Shown here piece after piece: positions 42,489 to 50,072 of a stretch of 64,000 bases of DNA. The notes below the pieces were generated by a model. The model saw nothing but the letters and a program-made list of their open reading frames with translations. It had not been told where the DNA came from and did no database searches. Each line of letters begins with the position of its first letter. The first letter of the stretch is position 1. The position numbers and the translations under genes are program-made. The stretch is from Mycolicibacterium sp. TY81 (lineage in GTDB: Bacteria; Actinomycetota; Actinomycetes; Mycobacteriales; Mycobacteriaceae): the NCBI RefSeq assembly GCF_018326285.1, contig NZ_AP023362.1, positions 5,518,001 through 5,582,000 of the forward strand, given 5' to 3'.

Positions 42489-43466
42489 TCACCACGGCAG
42501 TTTGACCGCCAGCCGCGGTGCCGGCGGGTTCGTCGACCGCAAATGCACGTCGGTCGAACGGATCGGATCGAGGACGCGGGTCAGGAAAGTTAGCTGATCA
42601 GCCAGCGCCGCCTCATGGCAGGGGCCGTCGTAGAAATCGAAATGCTCGGCGGGGTACTCGACCAGATGGGCCAGGTACCCGGCCTTCTTCGCGGCGCGGC
42701 GGGCGGCATCGGGCGGCGCGATGAGGTCGTTGGTGCCCACCTGCACCAGCAGCGGGCACTCCAGTTCACTGGCGTGGACGGTCGGGCGGTTGAACGCCAT
42801 CTCGAGCACGGTGCGGGCGGCGAACTCGTTGCGCCAGGTGGGGCCGGCGAGGGCGGTGTAGGCCTCCTCGGACCCGGGCGTGGTGAGAGCCGCGGTGGCG
42901 CCGGGTTGTCCGACGACCGGCAGATAGTGCGGCCGGCGGCCCAACCGGGCTCCGGCGGCATCGAACAGCCCGTGCGCGAGCACGCGGGCTATCGGCCCGG
43001 CCCCGGCCGCCCGGAATGCCTGCAGCAAGGCGGCCATGCCGTCGGTCGCGGGACACATCGAAACCACGGCGGCCACGCGCTGGTCCTCGGCGGCGACGGC
43101 GATGACGTGCCCGCCCGAATACGACGTGCCCCACAGCGCGATGCGGTCGCGGTCGACACCCGGGAGGTTTCGGGCGGCGTCGACGGCGGCGTGATAGTCC
43201 TGCCGCTGCTTGTTCACCGAAATATCCTGGCGGGGTTCGCCTTCCGAATCGCCGAAGCCGCGGTAGTCGAACAGCACCACGTCCATCCCGGCGGCGGCGA
43301 AAGGCTCGGCGAACGGCATCAGGCCGGAGTCGCGGGTGCCGCCGAAGCCGTGGGCCATGACGACGCACGGCCGCCCGCTCTTTCCGGTCAGTGCGTCACT
43401 CCGGGCGGTCAGATGCGAAGCGGCACAACGCTCACCGTGACTGATGAATACGAAGTCGGTTGTCAT
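42489..43466 (-). CDS. Alpha/beta hydrolase
   Basis: 325 residues; ATG 43466 is preceded by GAAGGAG. The fold is a dienelactone-hydrolase/acetyl-xylan-esterase-like alpha/beta hydrolase: oxyanion strand VVMAHGFGGTRDSGL, VVLFDYRGFGDSEG, nucleophile Ser in LWGTSYSGGHV, acidic residue in LVQVGTNDLIAPP and histidine in EYPAEHFDFYDG. The complete triad predicts an ester, lactone or thioester hydrolase. It is 15 bp downstream of the Baeyer-Villiger-type monooxygenase gene, so it may hydrolyse the ester or lactone that enzyme produces (inference). Confidence 0.88.
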   Translation of the reverse strand: MTTDFVFISHGERCAASHLTARSDALTGKSGRPCVVMAHGFGGTRDSGLMPFAEPFAAAGMDVVLFDYRGFGDSEGEPRQDISVNKQRQDYHAAVDAARNLPGVDRDRIALWGTSYSGGHVIAVAAEDQRVAAVVSMCPATDGMAALLQAFRAAGAGPIARVLAHGLFDAAGARLGRRPHYLPVVGQPGATAALTTPGSEEAYTALAGPTWRNEFAARTVLEMAFNRPTVHASELECPLLVQVGTNDLIAPPDAARRAAKKAGYLAHLVEYPAEHFDFYDGPCHEAALADQLTFLTRVLDPIRSTDVHLRSTNPPAPRLAVKLPW

Positions 43467-43480
43467 GATCGCTCCTTCGG

Positions 43481-44956
43481 TCAGACCACGGACAGTGGTG
43501 CGGCGGCGGGCGTGAAGACGAGGGCGGGATCCTCGATGGGCCCGTTGCGCAGCCGCTCTTGGTCCATTTCGTAGGCATGCTTGAAAGCCCACGGGCCGTA
43601 GGTGCCGCCGCGCGGGAACTTCGCGACGGCCCGCTGGACATAGCCGGACGTCATGTCCAGCAAGGGAACTCGTTCCATGGTCCCGTCCTCGAGGATCGGG
43701 ACCACCTTGGCGTAGCCGTGCTCGTCCATGTAGTCGAGCATTCGGCAGAAGTGCTCGCACACCAGATCGACCTTCAAGGTCCAGGCGATGTTGGTGTAGC
43801 CGACGGCGAACGCGAAATTCGGCACGCCGGACAGCATCATGGCCTTGTAGACCGTGAGGTCCGGGAGATGCAGCAGGTGTCCGTCGACGCTCAGCGCGAT
43901 CTTCCCGAAGGGGACCATGTTCAGTCCGGTCGCCGAGATGATGATGTCGGCAGCCAGTTCCTGGCCGGACTTCAAGAGGATGCCGTGCTTGGTGAACCGC
44001 TCGATGTGGTCGGTGACGATCGACGCCTTGCCCGACGAGACCATCTTGAACAGGTCGCCGTCGGGCACCATGGCCAGGCGCTGCTGCCACGGGTTGTACC
44101 TGGGCGTGAAGTGCGTGTCGACGTCGAAATTCTTGGGCAGCTGTCGAGCCACGTTGGCGATCAACAGCTTTCGCATCAGCTTCGGGTGGCGCATACACAT
44201 CTTGAACATTCCGCGGTTCAGCGAGATGTTCTTGCGCCGCACGATCTTGTACGCCCGCTCGTGGCCGAGCACCTTGTTGAGCACGTTGGCGATCGGGTCG
44301 GACGCCGGTATCGAGAACACGTAGCTCGGGGACCGCTGCAGCATGGTGACGTGCGCGGCCTTGTCGGCCATGTTCGGGATCAGCGTGACGGCCGTCGCGC
44401 CGCTGCCGATGACGACGACGTTCTTGCCGGTGTAGTCCAGGTCTTTCGGCCACAGTTGGGGGTGGATCACCGGGCCCTCGAAATCCTCGCGGCCGGGGAA
44501 GTCGGGGATGTACGGGTTCTCGTAGTCGTAGTACCCGGTGCCCAGGAACAGGAAGCGTGAGGTGAACGTCTCGGTGTGCCCGTCGTGGGTGGTCGAGACG
44601 GTCCAAAGCCCTTGCCGGGAATCGAAATTCGCCGAATCCACGTGGTAACCGAACCGGATGTGGCCGGCCAGGTCGTTCTCCTCGACGGTCTGCTGCAGGT
44701 AGTCGAGGATGATGTGCCCGTCCGCGATGGACTTGCGGTGCGTCCACGGTTTGAAGCCGAAGCCGAAGGTCGGCATATCCGAGTCGGACCGGATACCCGG
44801 GTACTGGTGCAGGCTCCAGGTGCCGCCGATCGCGTCTCGTCCCTCCAGGACCACGAACGACGTACCCGGGCGAAAATGCTTGAGGTGATACGCCATTCCG
44901 ATGCCGGAAATCCCGGCGCCGATGACCAGGACGTCGATGGGAGCGGTGGTTGTCAT
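43481..44956 (-). CDS. FAD/NADPH Baeyer-Villiger-type monooxygenase (EthA/MymA-like)
   Basis: 491 residues. ATG 44956 follows AAAGGAGTG. The FAD fingerprint is GAGISG from G13, the second nucleotide site is VVVIGSGATAVT near residue 190, and the Baeyer-Villiger signature FEGPVIHPQLWP fits FxGxxxHxxxWP. Overall similarity and length match M. tuberculosis EthA and MymA (Rv3083), which oxygenate ketones or sulfides and activate ethionamide. The operon with a downstream alpha/beta hydrolase and an acyl-ligase-like fusion recalls the mymA operon logic (monooxygenase, LipR, FadD13), but the substrates are unknown. Confidence 0.9.
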   Translation of the reverse strand: MTTTAPIDVLVIGAGISGIGMAYHLKHFRPGTSFVVLEGRDAIGGTWSLHQYPGIRSDSDMPTFGFGFKPWTHRKSIADGHIILDYLQQTVEENDLAGHIRFGYHVDSANFDSRQGLWTVSTTHDGHTETFTSRFLFLGTGYYDYENPYIPDFPGREDFEGPVIHPQLWPKDLDYTGKNVVVIGSGATAVTLIPNMADKAAHVTMLQRSPSYVFSIPASDPIANVLNKVLGHERAYKIVRRKNISLNRGMFKMCMRHPKLMRKLLIANVARQLPKNFDVDTHFTPRYNPWQQRLAMVPDGDLFKMVSSGKASIVTDHIERFTKHGILLKSGQELAADIIISATGLNMVPFGKIALSVDGHLLHLPDLTVYKAMMLSGVPNFAFAVGYTNIAWTLKVDLVCEHFCRMLDYMDEHGYAKVVPILEDGTMERVPLLDMTSGYVQRAVAKFPRGGTYGPWAFKHAYEMDQERLRNGPIEDPALVFTPAAAPLSVV

Positions 44957-45044
44957 GGGCACTCCTTTGCCGGTCCGGCGGGTGTACCTGACTCTAATTC
45001 CGCGGCGCGTCGTCCATGCCGGGTTTCGCAGGCCCAGCAATGCA

Positions 45045-45524
45045 CCCTCGACGGTTAGGTGAGCTGGGTAAACCGCGGCCGGGTTTGTCGGTCCTACCTC
45101 TTCCCATGGTGGTGGCGGCGGGGGATCGTCGACGCTTAGGTGGCCTAGCTGTCCTTTGACGCTCATGCGGCACAGGTCGCTTCGGCGTCCGGAGCTCTCT
45201 CGACGGTCTGGGACCCTCGACGGTTAGGTCGACTCCGCAATCGTCCCGGCCGATCCCAGGGGGCGCCGGCGCCGGCTGGTCGATCCTCGACGGTTAGGGC
45301 GGCTAGCTGCCTTCGATGCGGCACGCGACTCGGACCCTGGACCCTCGACGGTTAGGTCGGCTAATCGCTGCTACTGCGCCGTGCCGTTGACTAGCTGTCC
45401 TAACCGTCGAGGATCGGCGCCTCTCGCCGGGTCGGGTGGCTAGTTGCCCTAACCGTTGACGATCCCCGCCCGGGCGCCAATCCTGCTGGGGCCCTTCTGT
45501 TTAGGTGTCCTAATCGTCGATGCC
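45045..45524. repeat. Cluster of ~25-bp repeats (five direct, three inverted) upstream of HNH gene
   Basis: The 620-bp gene-free stretch 44957-45576 holds eight copies of a unit with consensus GATCCTCGACGGTTAGG-nnn-GCTAG. The 12-bp cores start at 45048, 45129, 45217, 45287 and 45345 (forward) and 45399, 45448 and 45509 (reverse complement); an additional degenerate core is at about 45199. Core-to-core spacing is 49-88 bp and the sequences between are unrelated. Several copies have an internal palindrome (TTAGGTGTCCTAA in the last). No CRISPR-like regularity and no ORF is present. Function unknown. Confidence 0.85.
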
Positions 45525-45576
45525 AGGGTGTCGCAACCGCCTGGACTTGTCGGTGGGCAGGTCTACATTCGAACGT

Positions 45577-47004
45577 ATGAGCGAATCAATTGGTGGTCCC
45601 CACGCCGCGGCTGCGGCGGTCGACGCGATCACCCTCGCCTCTCGCGAGGAGAACGCCGCCGGCGCCCGGCGCCTGGCCGCGATCGGCGACCTGTGGGAGC
45701 TACGCGCCCCCGACGACGACATCGAAAAACGGTATTGGGCGATCGACGGCTACGCCGGGCTGATCGTGGAGGTCGCCGCCGCGCTGGGGATGTCCCGCAA
45801 ACGGGCACAGGCCCAGGTGGACCGGGCGGTGATGCTGCGCACCCGTCTGCCCAACGTCGCGGCGGTGTATGCCAAAGGGCTGATCGACGCGGTGATGGTC
45901 GCGATGATCGTCGCCCGCACCGACCTGATCATCGACGACGACGTCGCCCAACGCGTCGACGCCGACCTCGCCGCCAAGATCGTGGCCTGGGGACGGTTGT
46001 CGAAACCGAAAATGGAACAACGCATCGACGCGATCATCGCCAACGCCGATAAGGCCGGTGTGCACCCGCCCAAAGCCCCGTCACAAGCCCGCTACCTCGA
46101 CATCCGCGCCTGCGGCCCCGGCGCCGCCAGTATCTGCGGGACGGTGGACGCCGCGACCGCCGCGGTGCTCGACGCGGTCTTGGATGACTTGGCGAAAGGG
46201 GTGTGCCAGGCCGATCCGCGCAGCCACGATGAACGGCGGGCCGCGGCCATCGACGCTCTGGCCCGCGGCGGCCGGCTGCGCTGCGAATGCGGGCAAGATG
46301 ATTGCCCCGCCGCCGCGGTCGCGGGCGAGTTGCCGGCGCCGACGGTCGGTACCCGGGCGGTCATCCATGTGATCACCGGCCCCGGCACTCCCGACGGCGG
46401 CGCTGAAGGGTTCCTGCCCGGGTACGGGCAGATCCCCGCCGAGCAGGTCGAAAGGCTGGCCGACGGCGCGACCATCCGCCAGGTGGACCTGCCACCGGAT
46501 GCGGCCGAACCCCGATACCGGCCCTCGGCCAAACTCGCCGAATTCGTGCGCTGCCGGGACCTGACCTGCCGATTCCCCGGCTGCGACCGGCCCGCCGAAG
46601 CCTGCGACATCGACCACACCACCGCCTATCCCGCGGGGCCGACGCACCCGTCAAACCTCAAATGCCTGTGCCGGTTCCACCACCTGCTCAAAACCTTCCA
46701 CCCTTGGCAGGACCAACAGTTCCCCGACGGCACCGTCGTGTGGACCGCCCCCACCGGGCACACCTACATCACCAAACCCGAAGGCGCCCACTGGTACCCA
46801 CAACTGGCCCAACCCACCGGAACACCCGAGACCACCGAGGAACCACCACGCACACCCACCCGCGGTCACTGCATGCCCAAACGCAAACACACCCGCACCC
46901 AAGAACGCCGACAACTCATCAACCAAGCCCGCACAGCCAACCAAGAACGCATCGCCAACATGACCTCGACGACGGAAGCCTGCGATGAACCCGCACCGTT
47001 CTAA
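45577..47004 (+). CDS. 13E12-repeat-family DUF222/HNH endonuclease
   Basis: 475 residues. The DUF222 region (residues ~30-330; YWAIDGYAGLIVEVAAALGM, RKRAQAQVDRAVMLRTRLP) is followed by an HNH nuclease domain: CRDLTCRFPGCDRPAEACDI-DHTTAY, then NLKCLCRFHHLLKTF, with zinc-type cysteine pairs and the catalytic His in DIDHTTAY. These REP13E12 proteins are multicopy in mycobacteria and may be mobile or associated with phage integration sites. The biological role is unclear. TACATT lies 8 bp before ATG 45577 with no Shine-Dalgarno, suggesting a leaderless mRNA. The repeat cluster lies immediately upstream. Confidence 0.88.
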   Translation: MSESIGGPHAAAAAVDAITLASREENAAGARRLAAIGDLWELRAPDDDIEKRYWAIDGYAGLIVEVAAALGMSRKRAQAQVDRAVMLRTRLPNVAAVYAKGLIDAVMVAMIVARTDLIIDDDVAQRVDADLAAKIVAWGRLSKPKMEQRIDAIIANADKAGVHPPKAPSQARYLDIRACGPGAASICGTVDAATAAVLDAVLDDLAKGVCQADPRSHDERRAAAIDALARGGRLRCECGQDDCPAAAVAGELPAPTVGTRAVIHVITGPGTPDGGAEGFLPGYGQIPAEQVERLADGATIRQVDLPPDAAEPRYRPSAKLAEFVRCRDLTCRFPGCDRPAEACDIDHTTAYPAGPTHPSNLKCLCRFHHLLKTFHPWQDQQFPDGTVVWTAPTGHTYITKPEGAHWYPQLAQPTGTPETTEEPPRTPTRGHCMPKRKHTRTQERRQLINQARTANQERIANMTSTTEACDEPAPF

Positions 47005-47729
47005 GGAGCACCTGCCATCGCGGCGTACCCATCGGCCAGTGCTCGGAGCTGCGCCGCGCCGTCGCCGGTATAGGACGAACCGTGCATGAGGGCGAGCGTC
47101 GACGGATTCAACGCGGCGAGCTGCTCGAGTGTCGGCGCGAGGTTCGTCGTCAGTCCGGTGGCGTGGAAGATGGCCTCCGCCTCAAGTGCCGGGACCACGC
47201 AATCGGATTCGGTCAGCGGCGGACAGTGTCCGGTGTGGGTGAACAGATCGCCGGCGAGCAGGGTGGAGGTCGTCTCGTCGAACCACAACCCCGCCTCCCA
47301 GTTGTGCGGAACATGGGGTGTGGCAATGAATCTGAGTCGGTGACCGCCGATGTCCAGCACGGTGTCCGGGGCGGCGACGGGCGGTCGGTCGCACATGTCG
47401 ACCAGCGACAGCATCAGGGCCAGCCCGCCGTGAACGACCTCGGCATGAGGCGCCGCGGCCAACATCAGGTTCATCGCGCCGCATTCGTCGGCCTCGAGGT
47501 GCCCAAACGAGATCCAGCGCAGCTTCGGCAGTGGCATGACTCGGCTGATGGCGTCCGAGACCAGTGGGAACAGTTGTCGTTGGCCGCAGTGGAAGAGGAA
47601 TGGCTCGTCGCCGGTCAGCAGGAATTGGTTGAAGGTGAAGCCGTTTTCGGTGATGTCCGGAATCCAGGTGGAGAGCCGGAAGATATCGGGGGCAATCTCG
47701 TCGACTGCCGTGTGCGGGTCGGCATTCAT
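47001..47729 (-). CDS. Metallo-beta-lactamase-fold protein (flavodiiron ODP-like)
   Basis: 242 residues. The motif HLEADECG fits the HxExD di-iron ligand pattern of the ODP (oxygen-binding di-iron) branch rather than HxHxDH, and further ligands appear in LAGDLFTHTG (Asp) and LALMHGSSY (His). No flavodoxin domain is attached, so it is a stand-alone version of the flavodiiron core or a related hydrolase. ATG 47729 begins 1 bp after the MocR regulator's stop on the same strand, so the two are co-transcribed. The 3' end overlaps the HNH gene convergently by 4 bp. Confidence 0.8.
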   Translation of the reverse strand: MNADPHTAVDEIAPDIFRLSTWIPDITENGFTFNQFLLTGDEPFLFHCGQRQLFPLVSDAISRVMPLPKLRWISFGHLEADECGAMNLMLAAAPHAEVVHGGLALMLSLVDMCDRPPVAAPDTVLDIGGHRLRFIATPHVPHNWEAGLWFDETTSTLLAGDLFTHTGHCPPLTESDCVVPALEAEAIFHATGLTTNLAPTLEQLAALNPSTLALMHGSSYTGDGAAQLRALADGYAAMAGAP

Positions 47730-47730
47730 C

Positions 47731-49155
47731 TCACAATGGTGCGCCTTGGGCGAGAGCCGCCGCAGTGTAATCGGCGAAGCGCCTGGCGATCGCCCGGTCA
47801 ATGTGCGCGAAATTCACTGCGATGCCGTTGATCTCGGAGCCGGGCCGCTGCGGGAAATTCGACAGTGGCGTGACGATGAGACCGGCGGCCTCAAGGGATG
47901 CGGCCACGTCGCGGTCGCGCCGGCCGGCGGGCAGCAGGATGGCGACGTGCAGCCCGGCCTGGACGCCGAGCACTTCGAGGTCGGGACAGCGTGCCTCGAG
48001 TTCGGTGATGAGAATATCTCGGCGGCAACGGTATTCGCGGCCGGCCCGGGCCAGGTGCCGTTGCAGTTCCCCGGCGGTGATCAGTTCGGTGAGGGCGATG
48101 CGGGTGATGGTGGAGACCGCGATGCGGTGGTCGCGGAGGTAAGTCTGGACCGCGTCTCGCAGGGGGAGTGGCGGCACCAACCAGGCGGCGCCGAGGCTCG
48201 GCGCGAGCATCTTGGAGGCGGTGCCGACGTAGGCGACGTGTTCGCCGGCGCCGGGAATCGACCGGATGGCGGGCAATGGCGCGACGCCGTAGCGGAACTC
48301 CCCGTCGTAGTCGTCTTCGATGACGATCGAGCCGGTGCGCTTGGCCCACGCGACGAGCTCGGCCCGGCGATTCACCGAGAGCCGGTGCCCGAGCGGGTAC
48401 TGGTGAGCCGGTGTGGTGTAGACGATGCCGGCCTCCTTGCCGAGCCTGTCGACGCAGAGGCCGTCATGGTCGACGGAAACGAAGACCGGCTGCAGGCCGG
48501 CGCGGATGAATTCTTCCGCAGCGGCGGGGTAGCAGGGCGACTCGAGATAACAGCGGGTGAGGCCACTCACGGCCGCCAGAGTCTGGAAGGCTGCGGTCGA
48601 TCCCGGAATGTCGAAAACCGTGTCGGTGTCGACACCCCGATTGGTGCGCAGGTGGCGGGATATGGCGGTGGTGAAGGCATCGTCGGTGTCCTGCCATGGC
48701 GAGAGCATCGTCGGTGGGGCAGACGCGGCGGCCCGCCACGCGCGGGTCCAGGCCCGCATGTCGATGAGTCCGGTGTCGGGGGTGCCGGGGCGCAGATCGA
48801 CCACACCGGTGGGGTGCACCGCGGCATGCGGTGCCGGCGCGACGTTCGTCGTCTCCAGGCGGGGCGCGCGACTGGACAGCCCGGCGCGGGCAGCTGCCGT
48901 GGCGCCGACGGTCGTCCGGGTCCCAGCGCCGGGCACGCCTTCGAGGAACCCGGCCGCGACCAGTTCGTCATAGGCGGCGGCGACCATCGTCCGCGAGGCC
49001 CCGAGCTCGTGTGCGAGCGTTCGCGTCGACGGCAGCCAGTCGCCGTCGCCGACCTGTCCGGCGGCGATCAGCGCCACCAACTGACTCGCGATCGCCCTGG
49101 CGCTGAGATCGGTGGTGTCGAGGGGCAGATGGACCGCCCGTGTGTGCCGCGCCAC
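47731..49155 (-). CDS. MocR/PdxR-type GntR-aminotransferase regulator
   Basis: 474 residues. The N-terminal GntR winged helix (residues ~10-80: ARAIASQLVALIAAGQVGDG, LPSTRTLAHELGASRTMVAA) is fused to a fold-type I aminotransferase-like domain with the PLP-lysine segment VGTASKMLAPSLGAAWLV, DDYDGEFRYG and PGTPDTGLIDM. Members sense PLP or amines and typically regulate a divergent gene. Here that gene is a PNPOx-like flavoprotein, implying vitamin-B6-related or oxidative control. GTG 49155 is chosen since the longer frame has no plausible start before the HTH. The downstream MBL gene shares its transcript. Confidence 0.87.
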   Translation of the reverse strand: MARHTRAVHLPLDTTDLSARAIASQLVALIAAGQVGDGDWLPSTRTLAHELGASRTMVAAAYDELVAAGFLEGVPGAGTRTTVGATAAARAGLSSRAPRLETTNVAPAPHAAVHPTGVVDLRPGTPDTGLIDMRAWTRAWRAAASAPPTMLSPWQDTDDAFTTAISRHLRTNRGVDTDTVFDIPGSTAAFQTLAAVSGLTRCYLESPCYPAAAEEFIRAGLQPVFVSVDHDGLCVDRLGKEAGIVYTTPAHQYPLGHRLSVNRRAELVAWAKRTGSIVIEDDYDGEFRYGVAPLPAIRSIPGAGEHVAYVGTASKMLAPSLGAAWLVPPLPLRDAVQTYLRDHRIAVSTITRIALTELITAGELQRHLARAGREYRCRRDILITELEARCPDLEVLGVQAGLHVAILLPAGRRDRDVAASLEAAGLIVTPLSNFPQRPGSEINGIAVNFAHIDRAIARRFADYTAAALAQGAPL

Positions 49156-49174
49156 CCAGTCAGAATACTGGCCT

Positions 49175-49196
49175 GCCAGAACTGGGTATTTCTGGC
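49175..49196. promoter_or_regulatory. Candidate MocR operator
   Basis: GCCAGAA-N8-TTCTGGC inverted repeat (49175-49181/49190-49196) in the 78-bp divergent region between the MocR gene and the PNPOx-like gene. A partial additional copy, CAGAATACTGG, lies just before it (49161-49171). Arrangement of repeated half-sites is usual for MocR regulators. Confidence 0.5.
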
Positions 49197-49233
49197 TGTT
49201 CCAACCAGGCCGCAATGATGATGGTGTGGACTC

Positions 49234-49881
49234 ATGGAAAAGGTCACCCGCAAGTACGGTCGTCAGTCCACGGCGCGCGCCGCTCTCGAGGAGTTCCTCG
49301 ATGGGCAGTGGTGGGGCGTGCTCAGCGTCGGCGATGTGGCCCGTCCGAACGGCAAGATTCGCCCCCTTGCGGTGCCGACGCTGTTCGTCCGTCACGAGGA
49401 TCGGATTCTCATCCACGGCTCGACCGGTGCGGGCACACTGGGCGTCAAGGGGGCTGGGAGACAGGTTGCCTTCTGTGTGACGGCCATGGATGCACTTGTG
49501 GTGGCGCACAGCACTTTTGACTCCTCGGTGCACTACCGTTCCGCAGTGATCTACGGCGAAGTGCAACCCGCCGAACGCGAAGACAGGGAAGCCCTCCTCG
49601 GGCGCTTCAGTGAGCTGCTGATCCCCGGCCGTACCGCCGAGGTGCGCGCGATGCTGCCGAAGGAGATCGCGGCGACCAACGTCATCTCCCTGCCGATCGT
49701 CGACGGCGACTGGGTGTACAAGGTCAACGGCGGTCCGCTGGCCGAACCGGACGAGGAAACCACCGCCTGGGCGGGCATCGTGCCCTTCTCGGTCACCTAC
49801 GGGGAGCCGCGGCGGGCGGAGTGGTCGACGGCCGAATTGCCGGACTCGGTGCGGGCAATGGTCGCTGCTGGAGGTGCCTGA
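49234..49881 (+). CDS. Pyridoxamine 5'-phosphate oxidase-like flavoprotein
   Basis: 215 residues with a split-barrel FMN-binding fold: ARAALEEFLDGQWWGVLSVG, LAVPTLFVRHEDRILIHGST, VAFCVTAMDALVVAHSTFDS and SVHYRSAVIYGEVQPAE are the strands and the FMN-phosphate region typical of the NimA/PNPOx-related family. Catalysis could be B6 oxidation, nitroreduction or haem/F420 chemistry; sequence alone does not decide. It is divergent from the MocR regulator, which very likely controls it. ATG 49234 is used; there is no strong Shine-Dalgarno. Confidence 0.75.
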   Translation: MEKVTRKYGRQSTARAALEEFLDGQWWGVLSVGDVARPNGKIRPLAVPTLFVRHEDRILIHGSTGAGTLGVKGAGRQVAFCVTAMDALVVAHSTFDSSVHYRSAVIYGEVQPAEREDREALLGRFSELLIPGRTAEVRAMLPKEIAATNVISLPIVDGDWVYKVNGGPLAEPDEETTAWAGIVPFSVTYGEPRRAEWSTAELPDSVRAMVAAGGA

Positions 49882-49964
49882 CCAGCGTCGATGGCCTTGG
49901 ATCGACATTTTTGGGGAATCGGGAATAGATCGCGAACTGCCCAGGTTGGACTCACCGACAACAA

Positions 49965-49985
49965 GTTGAGTGCAACAGACTCAAG
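49965..49985. promoter_or_regulatory. HAIR element 1 (HspR operator)
   Basis: GTTGAGT-N7-ACTCAAG, one mismatch from the HspR-associated inverted repeat CTTGAGT-N7-ACTCAAG. Seven bp downstream lies TTGACA (49992-49997), a good -35 for the dnaK promoter. Confidence 0.9.
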
Positions 49986-49991
49986 TTCGGC

Positions 49992-50018
49992 TTGACAGAC
50001 AGCCTCGTCCGGTAGCAA
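49992..50018 (+). promoter_or_regulatory. dnaK promoter -35 with weak -10
   Basis: TTGACA at 49992-49997 is a consensus -35. The best -10 candidate, TAGCAA at 50013-50018, is 15 bp away and imperfect. The promoter lies between the two HAIR elements, so HspR binding would occlude it. Confidence 0.5.
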
Positions 50019-50019
50019 G

Positions 50020-50040
50020 CTTGAGCGCAGTTCGCTCAGA
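50020..50040. promoter_or_regulatory. HAIR element 2 (HspR operator)
   Basis: CTTGAGC-N7-GCTCAGA, a second, less perfect HAIR copy 32 bp before the dnaK ATG. Two sites flanking the promoter fit the known repression of dnaK by HspR in actinobacteria. Confidence 0.8.
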
Positions 50041-50072
50041 TCACCCATCAATGTCTATCAGGAGGCATCACT

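Noticed and set aside
40141..42597. Plus-strand 818-codon frame opposite the hydrolase/ligase fusion
   Set aside because: Arg/Val/Gly/Asp-rich shadow of the real gene without motifs or a ribosome-binding site.
45045..45524. CRISPR array
   Set aside because: Repeats vary, change orientation midway, have 49-88-bp spacing and no cas genes nearby.
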